Source: Linyphia triangularis
Lineage: Eukaryota > Arthropoda > Arachnida > Araneae > Linyphiidae
Length of the DNA stretch: 64,000 nt
Direction of reading: 5' to 3'
NCBI GenBank assembly: GCA_963978545.1
Contig: OZ021724.1
Coordinates: forward strand, 26,277,933 to 26,341,932
Part shown: one piece after another, positions 23,659-37,100 of the stretch
Position numbering within the stretch: the first letter of the stretch is position 1
Layout of the letters: every line of letters begins with the position of its first letter
Translations under genes and position numbers: made by a program
The notes under the pieces: model-generated
The model's input: only the letters and a program-made list of their open reading frames with translations
Told to the model about the DNA's origin: nothing
Database searches by the model: none

Positions 23659-24392
23659 AATTGGGCGTTCGGCCGCGATTGATTTCTTTCTCGAGATTTC
23701 TTTTCGAATGTAACAGATCAACAAATATGAATCAAACTGAAAACCTGCTTTCACCTGAAGTTTTTTTTTAATTCCGAAGTGTCCGATGTTGTTAGCGGTG
23801 CCCCAACCAGAAGTGTGCCTCTTCCAAACCGTCCAGTAGTGCTTCAACGACGTAATTTTGGTTCAGAACTGTCCAGTCAAGCCTATAGTTCCCTAAAGAA
23901 CTTAAGTTTCAGTGACCAGTTCCTGTTTGGACATTAAATTCAAGTGACCAGTTCCTGTTTGGACTTGAAATCCCCTGTCCAGTTCTTGTTCTGACGTGAA
24001 GTGACTGTTGGAAAGACGTTTGGAATTGCCGCGAAAATAGGAGTCCAGATAAGCCATTTACAAATTTAATCAAAATATTTTATATTAATTTTAGTGATAA
24101 TTAAGAATTTTAATATTTAGTTGGAACAATACTTTAATATTATTTTGTCACTAAGTAATTATTTTTTGGAATGTGTACTTTAAAAATTTTTCGTTTTATA
24201 ATACGTTATGTATTAACGATTTGGAAATAGAGGAAGCAAAAAAAAAATTTAATAAAGTGTAAACTAAAAATGTAAAAACGATGTACTAAATGTTCAACAA
24301 TAGCTTTTTAAAGTTCCTCCTAGACACCGACCGTTAAATAAACTATGTTCATGCTAAAAAGAAGACTTTATTTCAAACTCAGCATCCCTACA
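23382..24392 (+). mobile_element. Ty3/Gypsy LTR element, internally deleted copy
   Basis: A complete LTR (TGTGGGATTTCC to CATCCCTACA, 23382-23658, 277 bp) is followed by leader sequence that matches 50513-51060 of the full-length element, then directly by the last 114 bp of a second LTR (24279-24392). Everything coding is gone. A local duplication of GTGACCAGTTCCTGTTTGGA lies at about 23913 and 23942. The LTR shares its ends and most positions with those at 50237 and 56794 but differs at several sites, so this is an older or separate lineage copy. Confidence 0.85.
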
Positions 24393-24398
24393 TATATA

Positions 24399-25781
24399 CT
24401 AGCTAAATACCCGTGCTTTGCTACAAAATTTTTACATGTGCAATATTTTAGTTAGTTGAGAGGCCTCGTGTTGCGGAAATCTGTCATTCGTGTATAGGAC
24501 CCAGTTTTTGGCGCTTCGCTCGCAGGAAGGTTCATCGCTACGCAAAATCGAGCTTACTTCGATCGCTGAAAAGTTCATGGACACATAAACACAGGCTTAT
24601 TTCACTCGTTAAAAGGTTTGTTGCTATGCAAGCATAGGCTCGCTTCACTCGCTGAAAGGTTCATTGCTGCTGCGTAAGCATAAGATCGCTTCACTCACTA
24701 AAATCTAATTGCTACGTAAAGACTTAATATTGGAAGCCTCTCTTTTGTCAAGAAAAAAAAAATTCCCCGTTATTACAATAATACAACACCCCTTAAAAAT
24801 TATTTGAACACGTGTTTGTGGAAAGCAAAATTAAAGGATAAAACTACTTATGTTGAAACTTTCAGAGATCTAGGCCTATTCGAAGTCGCTTTTTGTGAAA
24901 AAATTAATTGAAAAACAAATTAAAATTTAACATTCTTTTTGTCAGTCCAATTAGAAGGCCAAAACTACTTGTGTTGAAAATTTCAGAAATGTAGACCAAT
25001 TACAAATTGTTTTGTAAAATATTTGTTAATTAAGTAAAAAACAAATAAAATTTCAAAATTCTGTTTTTCAGAGGTCCAATTTGAAGGCCAAAACTACTTA
25101 TGTTGAAAATAATTTTACAGCTGTAGCCTTATTAGAAATCATTTTGTAAAATATTTATTAATTAATTGAAAAAATTAATTAAAAAAAACAAACTAAATAA
25201 CAATTTAATATTCTGTTTTTCAAAAATCCAATTAGAAGGCGATAACTATTTATGTTGAAAATTTCAAAGCTGTAGTCCTATTAGTAGTCGATTTGTAAAA
25301 TGTTTATTAATTAATTATAAAAATTAATTAAAAATAAACTAAATAAAAATTTAAAATTCTGTGTTTCTAAAGTCCAATTAGAAGGCCAAAACTACTTATG
25401 TTGAAAATTTTAGAGCTGTAGCCCTATTAGAAATCGTTTTGTAAAATATTAATTAATTAATTAAAAAAATTAATTAAAAAGAAACTAAATAAAAATTTAG
25501 AATTCTGTTTTTCAAAAGTCCAAAAGTACCTATGTTGAAAATTTCAGAGCTGTAGCCCTATTAGATATCGTTTTGTAACATATTTATTAATTAAATAAAA
25601 AAATTAATTAAAAAAGAACTAATTAAAATTTTAACATTCTGTTTGTGATGTATACAATTAGAAGGCCAAAACTACTTATACTGAAAATTTCAGAGCTCTA
25701 CTCCAATTTTATGTAGGTTTCTATAGATCCACAGAGCCACAAACAGATAGACAGACACACAGCTTGTTTTATTATTATAGA
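24399..25781 (-). mobile_element. Non-autonomous Helitron with internal tandem repeat (minus strand)
   Basis: On the minus strand the 5' end TCTATAATAATAAAACAAGC follows an A, and the 3' end reads AGCACGGGTATTTAGCTAG followed by T. Both termini match the Helitron at 47261-48504. The interior consists of diverged units of about 135-155 bases, each with GAAGGCCAAAACTACTTATG, a TTCAGAGCTGTAGCCCTATT phrase and AT-rich TTAATTAATT spacers (for example near 24954, 25087, 25225, 25380). No coding frame. Confidence 0.85.
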
Positions 25782-25839
25782 TATATATATTTCAGTAAAA
25801 TTTACAAAATTACTTGAAATTCATGTATTTTGATTATTT

Positions 25840-26055
25840 GCTCGTTTCCCCCCCCCCCCCCTCCCCCCGTAACATGCAGTTGTTAATTCGGGCCCCCTCA
25901 CTTTTATTACACACGAGCCGCCACTGATAAAGCAAGTACAGAATGGTATAGCATAAAAATACCCATTAATAATATCCAATGATAATGGTATTAGTGTAAT
26001 AAAAAAAAATCGTATATTTTTAGAATTCCCCCCCCCCCCCCATCTAAAGACGAAA
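25840..26055. repeat. C-homopolymer-rich segment
   Basis: Two C runs (25847-25868 with one T, and 26028-26040) in an AT-rich setting. The segment GGGCCCCCTCACTTTTA...GAGCCGCCACTGAT between them resembles a transposon end and is echoed by GGGGCCCGCCGCTGATC at 26958. Unclassified. Confidence 0.35.
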
Positions 26056-26418
26056 ATTCTATATTTTATTATATTTTTAAATTAAAGTATTATCGCTTTT
26101 TAACACTATACTGGCGCGAAAATAATTTTGGCCAACTTTTCGATGCAAGTACCCCAGTGTGAGCCATTTATTTAACTTCTGAAACATGCATCGCAAAAAT
26201 TGCACCCAGAGAACCAATAAAAGAAGAAAACAAAAGAAGTTCTTATGAAGAAACACTTCAGAAAGTAACAATATAGGCTGAACATAGTCGCCTGTGGCAG
26301 CCCTGCTTGGCGATATTTTCGACAATAATTTTTATATGAGCAAAAAAAAAAATAATAATAGGAAAATTGGTGAAGCTATTCGATAGACATTAAATTATCC
26401 TTTCTTGTGTGTGAAATA

Positions 26419-26458
<40 letters not shown>
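26419..26458. repeat. Poly(A) tract, about 40 bases
   Basis: Uninterrupted A run ending just before GACTTTG at 26459; may be a retroposon tail, but no body was recognised to its left. Confidence 0.6.
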
Positions 26459-26460
<2 letters not shown>

Positions 26461-26470
26461 CTTTGTTAAA

Positions 26471-27180
26471 CATAGGCGTACCGAAGGGGGGGGGGGGGTT
26501 CTCCCCCCTCTTCGTTCGGTTAAGAAAAAAAAATTAAGCACATATACTGCATTTTCCTCAAAAAAACTCTTTCTTGATTATTACTCAAATTATCCATTAA
26601 ATTTCATTATTGAATTATTCAGTGATCAGTGTTTTACTAAGGTAATCAAAAGGTATACTAAACTGTAAGGCTATACATGGATTTTTCACCAGAAGAGCAA
26701 ACTTGCCATTTAATGTAAATTTTTTCATTTGTTAACATATGGGTAATTGAAAGTAATTAAAATGAATGCAGGTAGCAAACGCAAAACTCAAAGTGAAACA
26801 CTGTTTTTATTTTTCAAAAGAAGAAAAGATAAAAAGTGTGGTGAAATTACTGTGCAAGTTGAGAAAAAATCCACAGATAGCGTTGTTGATATATATAAAT
26901 GCTAATGGAAGTTTCTTTAATGTTTATTTTTGACAGTGTATGTTTCAAATATTTTGAGGGGCCCGCCGCTGATCCGACATTGTTTGCTGTACCAGAAAAA
27001 AGTTTCTCCGAAAATATTGTAGAAATTTTCCTAACCCCGTAGGTTTGGGAAATGATTTGAACTTTTTCAATAAGATGATTTTTTCCCCATCTCTCTTTTT
27101 TTTTTTCATTGGTGTAACAAGTCCGTACTTTTTGAAATTAACCCCCCCCCCCCCATTCATCAACTCTAGTTACGCCTATG
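26471..27180. mobile_element. hAT-type MITE with G-rich subterminal regions
   Basis: Ends CATAGGCGTACCGAAGGGGG (26471) and the inverse of CATAGGCGTAACTAGAGTTG (27180). Flanks TTGTTAAA (26463-26470) and GTGTTAAA (27181-27188) agree at 7 of 8 positions, the target duplication length of hAT elements. Long G and C runs lie just inside the ends. No transposase frame. On its right side it adjoins an arm of the foldback family, into which it probably inserted. Confidence 0.72.
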
Positions 27181-27570
27181 GTGTTAAAGACTTTTCAACT
27201 AATTACGCTTTTATCACATTCCTACGGGAATTTCGGAGGTGGGGAGCAGAGATTTTAAACAAAAGCGTTAGAGCAGTTTTTTAGTAACTGTTGAAAAACA
27301 TGATTTTCTTCACGATTTCAATTTTGACGAAAACCTTAATGGTAGGTCCAATGTAAACACAAAATTTGAACATCGTAGGTCAATTTTATCGGAAGTTAAG
27401 CTGACATAGACAAGACATTTTCTCTATACCTCTTTTTTTGAAATCAGGTTGTGCCAAAATGTGGAGAAATGCAAAAAAAAAAAAAAAAAAATCTAAAATT
27501 GTTTTTTGAAACCGAATGCTATACTTTCATTACTCTTTCTATACATATGGTAATTTAAAGTAGAAGATTC
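27181..27570. mobile_element. Single arm of the foldback element family
   Basis: Matches 43500-43910 in order: GGGAATTTCGGAGGTGGGGA, TTGAAAAACATGATTTT, GACGAAAACC-TTAATGGTAGG, TATCGTAGGTCAATT, AAATCAGG-TGT and ATACTTTCATTA. Diverged and lacking the opposite arm. Confidence 0.65.
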
Positions 27571-27650
27571 CCTTTTTGATAGGTTTAAAGCAATCCTAAG
27601 CAAAATAAAACACTTGTCCAAAATCAATTCCATTCACGGGCAATGTGGTG

Positions 27651-27664
27651 CTGCCATCTAGTGG
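27651..27664 (-). promoter_or_regulatory. CTCF-like binding motif
   Basis: On the minus strand CCACTAGATGGCAG fits the CTCF core consensus CCASYAGRKGGCRS at every position. It lies in unassigned sequence. A short consensus can occur by chance in 64 kb, so occupancy is only a hypothesis. Confidence 0.35.
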
Positions 27665-30600
27665 CTTAATCTAAGCTGCATTAACTCCGGATGTTATTGA
27701 ATTTGAATCTATTGTGGTAAAAACCTAATCGAACTCGGAGGAATTAATTTTCCTACCAGCTGCAAACCCTGATTGGTGGAAATGAACATCACGGAAAGGT
27801 TACAATCTGGCGGCAATTTAACTCAGCCCAAATGTTTCTCGGTGCCTCAACTTGGAAGAAAAAAATATTTTTGTCGTTTCAACTATGGTTGTATGGTTAC
27901 TAAAGTTATTCTGTTTTGTTTATGTATGTTATGTTAACAGAAACAGGTAGCCGGAAATAACTTGAATGTTTAAGTAGTTAGTTAATCAAGGTTAAATTTA
28001 AGTCAATAGAAAAAAGATCAAACTTGCATGGGATTGTGTTCTTTAAACCTATTAATAATATGAAAAACTTTTTCAGAAAAACAAATTTAAAGCATTTGTT
28101 AAGGATTTACCATTTTTTCGATCTGAAGTAAAACTATTTTTGTATAAGTGTTTATTCTGCTATCATTCATACTAAAAGAAATTACAACTCAATTAAAAAA
28201 TACTTTTTAGAATACTTACATGTTTTGAAACTTGGCAAATTTTAATTTGTTAAAGAGCCGGGATTTTAATTTTAAATACTTTAAAAATAGAAATGGGAAA
28301 TTCAGAAATTTGTACATTTTAAAGAAATTATTTACCTAGCATGTAAATAAAGTGAAATTTCTTGCTTTTTTTTTTATGTAATATGTGTTAGTATTATTAA
28401 TAAAGATATGATAACTAATAAATTCTAACAAATTTGTTGATTTTTTATTTATAAGTGGTTGCGTGCCTTTGCTGAAGGTCTTTCCCCTACTTTCATGCTG
28501 GCTGGACATTAATATCTTGATTACATTTTTGATACAGATGGAGTTGCAGCTTCTTCAAATTCACACATTTCAAATACACCAGACGTAAGAAGCATTAGCA
28601 TTTGTTGTTTCGGCTAAATTTACACAATTTCAGTATAATTTAGTTAGACATGTTGCAAATAATCAAAACCACAATTTGTATCCTACTTGTAAATCAGTGA
28701 CTGATGCAAAAAAAAAAATCCACTTCGAAGGAAATGCCCTTACAATAATTGCTCAATCACGTTGCAAAAAGGCTCGTACTTACATTAATTGAGGCATTTC
28801 CTCCACTTTCTGATAAGTAACTTAAAACTCTAAACATGATAACAAAGTGGGTTATGATGGGGCGTCTGGACAAGAATATAAACGATTATTTCAAGATGAA
28901 ACAATATCGGATGCAAGTATTTCCTTGATATCTATTGTACAATATTGAGAACGAGGGCAAAAGCATTATTTGGAGAAATCTTAAAGTTTCTTCTCCTAAA
29001 ATCTGCAGACCTTTAAAATTTCTTTTTGCTAAAGAAATTACAGTACCTACAATAAAAGAAGTCCAGCGCGTCAATTTATCAAATAGACATTAAAATCCAC
29101 TACAATAGATTGTAGTTGCAATGTTCATAAAGCATAAATTGATATTACGGATGTTAAATGGGAAAACTGTTAATGCGATATCTAACATTACATCTCATAA
29201 GCGTTGTTATTTGTGCTGTCCGCCTTCAAAGAATTTTAATAATGTATCAGTGTACTTGAAAAAAATATTGACGATACAAAATATTTAAGATTTTGGGACA
29301 TCACCTCAACACGCGTGGATTCGGTTGTTTGAATGTCTGCCAGAATCACATACATGAACAATTCAGAAAAAGGATGGACCTTTCAGGGAACAAACCAAAG
29401 ACGGGCTTTAGAAGTACAAATGACTGAAATACGACAAGAAAGTATTTGCATAATTATGAAGGAGTCTTCTGATAAAACAGGCCTCCATCAAAATATAATT
29501 TATCGATTTTATATAATCCTTTTGCAATTACATGTAAATATCCTATTTATGTAAGCAAATTCATGATATTTTGCATAAAAATTACAGTTATATTCGTGAA
29601 GCATTATCCATGGTATCCCATGCCCACAACTTTACATAAAATCTTGTAACATAGATATCAAATTTTAGTATATGCTATATGGTGCTTTTAAGCTTACTGA
29701 AAAAACTCATGAGTGCAGGAACAAGGACATAAAAGCAAATAGGGAACGCTAGCCACGAAAATTCTCATGAATAGAGAATGTAGAAGATGTGGTTCACAAT
29801 TGCCTTGTTTCTTCTGATCCTAATAAAACAAATATTTCATGAAAACACCTTAAAAAAAGTTAGATAGCAGGAAAAATATCGCAAAGAACTAACAGAGTTA
29901 TTTGAAATACCTACATAATCCTTCAATCAAATATCGTTTTTATGTATAATAAAAGTGTTTCATCTGAATTTTTCTATTAAATTAGTCATTTTGACAATTA
30001 ATCACATTAATACTACATATTTTACAGTTGAATATATTTGCAAACCTGTAAGAGGTTTTGGCTAGGTTTTTGGCAAATTGCGCCACTGTGCGACGCATAG
30101 TCTAGTCTCAAACCAGTACATTAAAAGTGCTTAATATTTCATTTGCGGTTGCTGACACACAATTAAAAAAAATAAAAACAACTTAATCATTAAAAGACGT
30201 AATGAAACGTTAATGTATGTTGTTATAACAGTCAACGCTGCCCAAATTAAAAGCATGTCGCTTTTCATTCACCTCAATAGCTCTTTCGTATGTCTTTCGT
30301 TGTCGCCTGATTGTCCAATTATGGAACGGATGCATCCTATTATGTACAGTGACGTACTGACTTCCGTTACAAATGTTAGCGTTTCAAGTAAAAAAACCTT
30401 TCATTCACTTTTTTATTATTATTAGTATTTTAACACATCAATAATAGTGTTAGTCTTTCAATGGTTCGTGATTCATTTTGATGTATTCCATGATTAAAGA
30501 TTGGAAAATTGTCCTTTCATAGGAACGTAAATTGCAACCGGAGAAGTTTCCGTTCTTGAGAAACAAATTGCTGGTGGTTTTCGTTATGAGAAGATAAGTT

Positions 30601-30833
30601 TGAAATTTTGTCCCAGTAACATAATTATCGTTCGAAAAATCGATAATATTATGATGCAGTGTATATCTCGAAGGTGAGTGACGGTCTATTTGTTTAAACT
30701 TACGGCTGGATAAAATGAGTGTCATAACTTTATTTTAATGATGAGATCGATGGGCTTTATTGAGAACTAATAAAATTTCTGACTGAAAGTTGAAGGTAAA
30801 AAAAAACTGATATTTTTGATTCTCAACATAAAG
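27665..30833. other. Non-coding AT-rich interval
   Basis: No recognised gene. Frames at 28886-29074 minus, 29333-29554 plus, 30213-30425 plus and 30450-30725 minus are short, lack known motifs and have no convincing splice sites. Could contain diverged transposon remains. Confidence 0.3.
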
Positions 30834-31174
30834 GACATGGTCATGGGCGCCCCCAGGAATATTTGCAAGGTGGTGCAAGATTTGACTTTTATCAAATCAT
30901 TAATTTTTTTAGAAATGTTAATTAATAATTACGCATTATAAATTATACTCTTTGAGAATAGTTAAAATTCATGGTATATAATTTTGAAAGCGCAATCCTG
31001 TTAAAGAGAAAAAATACGAAATAGTAAAAATATTAAAACATATATTTTTAACGAGTTTTTATCATCCAACTAAATCTCACGACATTCAAGAGACAGTGTT
31101 TAGAATAGAGGAACTCAAAGATACAAAAATACAGAATAATAATTTTTTTTTATATTTCATCCAAGTTTCGGTTA

Positions 31175-34100
31175 TCTCTATATATATAAGGCAAAGCCCT
31201 CACTCGCTCATTCACTCACACACTCATCACTAATTCTCCCACTTCCCACATACTCACAATTCTGAAAATCGGCACAAATATCAACAATGATAAAAATAGA
31301 AAAAGTAAGCTACTCCAATCTCGATTAACCCACTTTAAGGGGTCGAAAAGGGGTTAAACGTTCCAAACGGGGGACATTCGAATATCCCACTTTCCATTTG
31401 GTCACAACTCTGAAAATCGGCACAAATATCAACAATAGTAAAAATAGAAAAAGTAAGCTACTCCGATCTCGATTAACCCACTTTAAGGGGTCGAAAAGGG
31501 GTTAAACGTTCCAAACGGGGGACATTTGAATATCCCACTTTCCAATTGGTCACAACTCTGAAAATCGGCACAAATATCAACAATGATAAAAATAGAAAAA
31601 GTAAGCTACTCCGATCTCAATTAACCCATTTTAAGGTGTCGAAAAGGGGTTAAACGTTCCAAACGGGGGACATTCGAATATCCCACTTCCCATTTGGTCA
31701 CAACTCTGAAAATCGGCACAAATATCAACAATCGTAAAAATAGAAAAAGTAAGCAACTCCGATCTCGATTAACCCACTTTAAGGGGTCGAAAAGGGGTTA
31801 AACGTTCCAAACGAGGGACATTCGAATATCCCACTTCCCATTTGGTCACAACTCTGAAAATCGACACAAATATCAACAATGGTAAAAATAGAAAAAGCAT
31901 TCTATTCCGACCTAGGTTAACCCAATTTAAGGTGTCGAAAAGGGGTTAAACGTTCCAAACGGGGGACATTCGAATATCCCACTTCCCATTTGGTCACAAC
32001 TCTAAAAATCGGCACAAATATCAACAATGATAAAAATAGATAAAGTAAGCTACTCCGATCTCGATTAACCCACTTTAAGGGGTCGAAAAGGGGTTAAACG
32101 TTTCAAACGGGGGACATTCGAATATCCCACTTTCCATTTGGTCACAACTCTGAAAATCGGCACAAATATCAACAATGGTAAAAATAGAAAAAGTAAGCTA
32201 CTCCAATCTCGATTAACCCACTTTAAGGGGTCGAAAAAGGGTTAAACGTTCCAAACGGGGGACATTTGAATATCCCACTTTCCATTTGGTCACAACTCTG
32301 AAAATCGGCACAAATATCAACAATGGTAATAATAGTAAAAGTAAGCTACTCCGATCTCGATTAACGCATTTTAAGGGGTCGAAAAAGGGGTTAAACGTTC
32401 CAAACGGGGGACATTCGAATATCCCACTTTCCATTTGGTCACAACTCTGAAAATCGGCACAAATATCAACAATAGTAAAAATAGAAAAAGTAAGCTACTC
32501 CGATCTCGATTAACCCACTTTAAGGGGTCGAAAAGGGGTTAAACGTTCCAAACGGGGGACATTTGAATATCCCACTTTCCAATTGGTCACAACTCTGAAA
32601 ATCGGCACAAATATCAACAATGATAAAAATAGATAAAATAAGCTACTCCGATCTCGATTAACCCACTTTAAGGGGTCGAAAAGGGGTTAAACGTTCCAAA
32701 CGGGGGACATTTGAATATCCCACTTTCCAATTGGTCACAACTCTGAAAATCGGCACAAATATCAACAATGATAAAAATAGATAAAATAAGCTACTCCGAT
32801 CTCGATTAACCCACTTTAAGGGGTCGAAAAGGATTAAACGTTCCAAACGGGGGACATTCGAATATCCCACTTTCCATTTGGTCACAACTCTGAAAATCGG
32901 CACAAATATCAACAATGGTAATAATAGAAAAAGTAAGCTACTCCGATCTCGATTAACCCATTTTAAGGGGTCGAAAAAGGGGTTAAACGTTCCAAACGGG
33001 GACATTCGAATATCCTACTTTCCATTTGGTCACAACTCTGAAAATCGGCACAAATATCAACAATGGTAAAAATAGAAAAAGTAAGCTACTCCGATCTCAA
33101 TTAACCCATTTTAAGGTGTCGAAAAGGGGTTAAACGTTCCAAACGGGGGACATTCGAATATCCCACTTCCCATTTGGTCACAACTCTGAAAATCGGCACA
33201 AATATCAACAATCGTAAAAATAGAAAAAGTAAGCAACTCCGATCTCGATTAACCCACTTTAAGGGGTCGAAAAGGGGTTAAACGTTCCAAACGAGGGACA
33301 TTCGAATATCCCACTTCCCATTTGGTCACAACTCTGAAAATCGGCACAAATATCAACAATGGTAAAAATAGAAAAAGCATTCTATTCCGACCTAGGTTAA
33401 CCCATTTTAAGGGGTGGAAAAGGGGTTAAACGTTTTAAAGGAGGGATATTCGAATTTACCACTTCCCATTTGAACACAACTCTGAAAATAGGCACAAATG
33501 TCAACAAAGACAAACATAGAAAAATTAAGCTATTCCGAGCTTGATTAATCCACTTTAAGGGGTGGAAAAGGAGTTAAACGTTCCAAACTCAAATATCCCA
33601 CTCCCCATATAGTCACAATTCTGAAAATTGGGGCAAATGTCAACAAAAATAAACATAGAGTAAGCAAGCTATTCCGATATCGGTTAATTCACGCTTAGGG
33701 GTCGAAAAGGGGTTAAACGTCCCAAACGAGGGATATTCGAACATTCTACTTCCCATTTCGTCACAATTCTTAAAATTGGTATGAATGCCAATCAAGATAA
33801 ACATAGAAAAGTAAGCCATTCCGATCTCGATTAACCCACTTTAAGGGGTCGAAAAGGGGTTAAACGTTCCAAACGGGGAACATTCGAATATCCCACTTTC
33901 CATTTGGTCACAACTCTGAAAATCGGCACAAATATCAACAATAGTAAAAATAGAAAAAGTAAGCTACTCCGATCTCGATTAACCCACTTTAAGGGGTCGA
34001 AAAGGGGTTAAACGTTCCAAACGGGGGACATTTGAATATCCCACTTTCCAATTGGTCACAACTCTGAAAATCGGCACAAATATCAACAATGATAAAAATA

Positions 34101-37100
34101 GATAAAATAAGCTACTCCGATCTCGATTAACCCACTTTAAGGGGTCGAAAAGGATTAAACGTTCCAAACGGGGGACATTCGAATATCCCACTTCCCATTT
34201 GGTCACAACTCTGAAAATCGGCACAAATATCAACAATGGTAATAATAGAAAAAGTAAGCTACTCCGATCTCGATTAACCCATTTTAAGGGGTCGAAAAAG
34301 GGGTTAAACGTTCCAAACGGGGACATTCGAATATCCTACTTTCCATTTGGTCACAACTCTGAAAATCGGCACAAATATCAACAATGGTAAAAATAGAAAA
34401 AGTAAGCTACTCCGATCTCAATTAACCCATTTTAAGGTGTCGAAAAGGGGTTAAACGTTCCAAACGGGGGACATTCGAATATCCCACTTCCCATTTGGTC
34501 ACAACTCTGAAAATCGGCACAAATATCAACAATCGTAAAAATAGAAAAAGTAAGCAACTCCGATCTCGATTAACCCACTTTAAGGGGTCGAAAAGGGGTT
34601 AAACGTTCCAAACGAGGGACATTCGAATATCCCACTTCCCATTTGGTCACAACTCTGAAAATCGGCACAAATATCAACAATGGTAAAAATAGAAAAAGCA
34701 TTCTATTCCGACCTAGGTTAACCCATTTTAAGGGGTGGAAAAGGGGTTAAATGTTTTAAAGGAGGGATATTCGAATGTACCACTTCCCATTTGATCACAA
34801 CTCTGAAAATAGGCATAAATGTCAACAAAGACAAACATAGAAAAATTAAGCTATTCCGAGCTTGATTAATCCACTTTAAGGGGTGGAAAAGGAGTTAAAC
34901 GTTCCAAACTCAAATATCCCACTCCCCATATAGTCACAATTCTGAAAATTGGGGCAAATGTCAACAAAAATAAACATAGAGTAAGCAAGCTATTCCGATA
35001 TCGGTTAATCCACGCTTAGGGGTCGAAAAGGGGTTAAACGTCCCAAACGAGGGATATTCGAACATTCTACTTCCCATTTCGTCACAATTCTTAAAATTGG
35101 TATGAATGCCAATCAAGATAAACATAGAAAAGTAAGCCATTCCGATCTCGATTAACCCACTTAAGGGTTGGAAAAGGCGTTAAACGTTCCAAAAGAGAGA
35201 TATTCGAATATCCCACTTTCCATTTGGTCACAACTCTGAAAATCGGCACAAATATCAACAATGGTAAAAATAGAAAAAGTAAGCTACTCCAATCTCGATT
35301 AACGCATTTTAAGGGGTCGAAAAAGGGGTTAAACGTTCCAAACGGGGGACATTCGAATATCCCACTTTCCATTTGGTCACAACTCTGAAAATCGGCACAA
35401 ATATCAACAATAGTAAAAATAGAAAAAGTAAGCTACTCCTATCTCGATTAACCCACTTTAAGGGGTCGAAAAGGGGTTAAACGTTCCAAACGGGGGACAT
35501 TTGAATATCCCACTTTCCAATTGGTCACAACTCTGAAAATCGGCACAAATATCAACAATGATAAAAATAGATAAAATAAGCTACTCCGATCTCGATTAAC
35601 CCACTTTAAGGGGTCGAAAAGGGGTTAAACGTTCCAAACGGGGGACATTTGAATATCCCACTTTCCAATTGGTCACAACTCCGAAAATCGGCACAAATAT
35701 CAACAATGATAAAAATAGATAAAATAAGCTACTCCGATCTCGATTAACCCACTTTAAGGGGTCGAAAAGGATTAAACGTTCCAAACGGGGGACATTCGAA
35801 TATCCCACTTCCCATTTGGTCACAACTCTGAAAATCGGCACAAATATCAACAATGGTAATAATAGAAAAAGTAAGCTACTCCGATCTCGATTAACCCATT
35901 TTAAGGGGTCGAAAAAGGGGTTAAACGTTCCAAACGGGGACATTCGAATATCCTACTTTCCATTTGGTCACAACTCTGAAAATCGGCACAAATATCAACA
36001 ATGGTAAAAATAGAAAAAGTAAGCTACTCCGATCTCAATTAACCCATTTTAAGGTGTCGAAAAGGGGTTAAACGTTCCAAACGGGGGACATTCGAATATC
36101 CCACTTCCCATTTGGTCACAACTCTGAAAATCGGCACAAATATCAACAATCGTAAAAATAGAAAAAGTAAGCAACTCCGATCTCGATTAACCCACTTTAA
36201 GGGGTCGAAAAGGTGTTAAACGTTCCAAACGAGGGACATTCGAATATCCCACTTCCCATTTGGTCACAACTCTGAAAATCGGCACAAATATCAACAATGG
36301 TAAAAATAGAAAAAGCATTCTATTCCGACCTAGGTTAACCCATTTTAAGGGGTGGAAAAGGGGTTAAACGTTTTAAAGGAGGGATATTCGAATTTACCAC
36401 TTCCCATTTGATCACAACTCTGAAAATAGGCACAAATGTCAACAAAGACAAACATAGAAAAATTAAGCTATTCCGAGCTTGATTAATCCACTTTAAGGGG
36501 TGGAAAAGGAGTTAAACGTTCCAAACTCAAATATCCCACTCCCCATATAGTCACAATTCTGAAAATTGGGGCAAATGTCAACAAAAATAAACATAGAGTA
36601 AGCAAGCTATTCCGATATCGGTTAATTCACGCTTAGGGGTCGAAAAGGGGTTAAACGTCCCAAACGAGGGATATTCGAACATTCTACTTCCCATTTCGTC
36701 ACAATTCTTAAAATTGGTATGAATGCCAATCAAGATAAACATAGAAAAGTAAGCCATTCCGATCTCGATTAACCCACTTTAAGGGTTCGAAAAGGGGTTA
36801 AACGTTCCAAACGGGGGACATTCGAATATCCCACTTTCCATTTGGTCACAACTCTGAAAATCGGCACAAATATCAACAATAGTAAAAATAGAAAAAGTAA
36901 GCTACTCCGATCTCGATTAACCCACTTTAAGGGGTCGAAAAGGGGTTAAACGTTCCAAACGGGGGACATTTGAATATCCCACTTTCCAATTGGTCACAAC
37001 TCTGAAAATCGGCACAAATATCAACAATGATAAAAATAGATAAAATAAGCTACTCCGATCTCGATTAACCCACTTTAAGGGGTCGAAAAGGATTAAACGT

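Noticed and set aside
30450..30725. 91-residue minus-strand frame as a gene
   Set aside because: No domain or context; length is not surprising in 64 kb.
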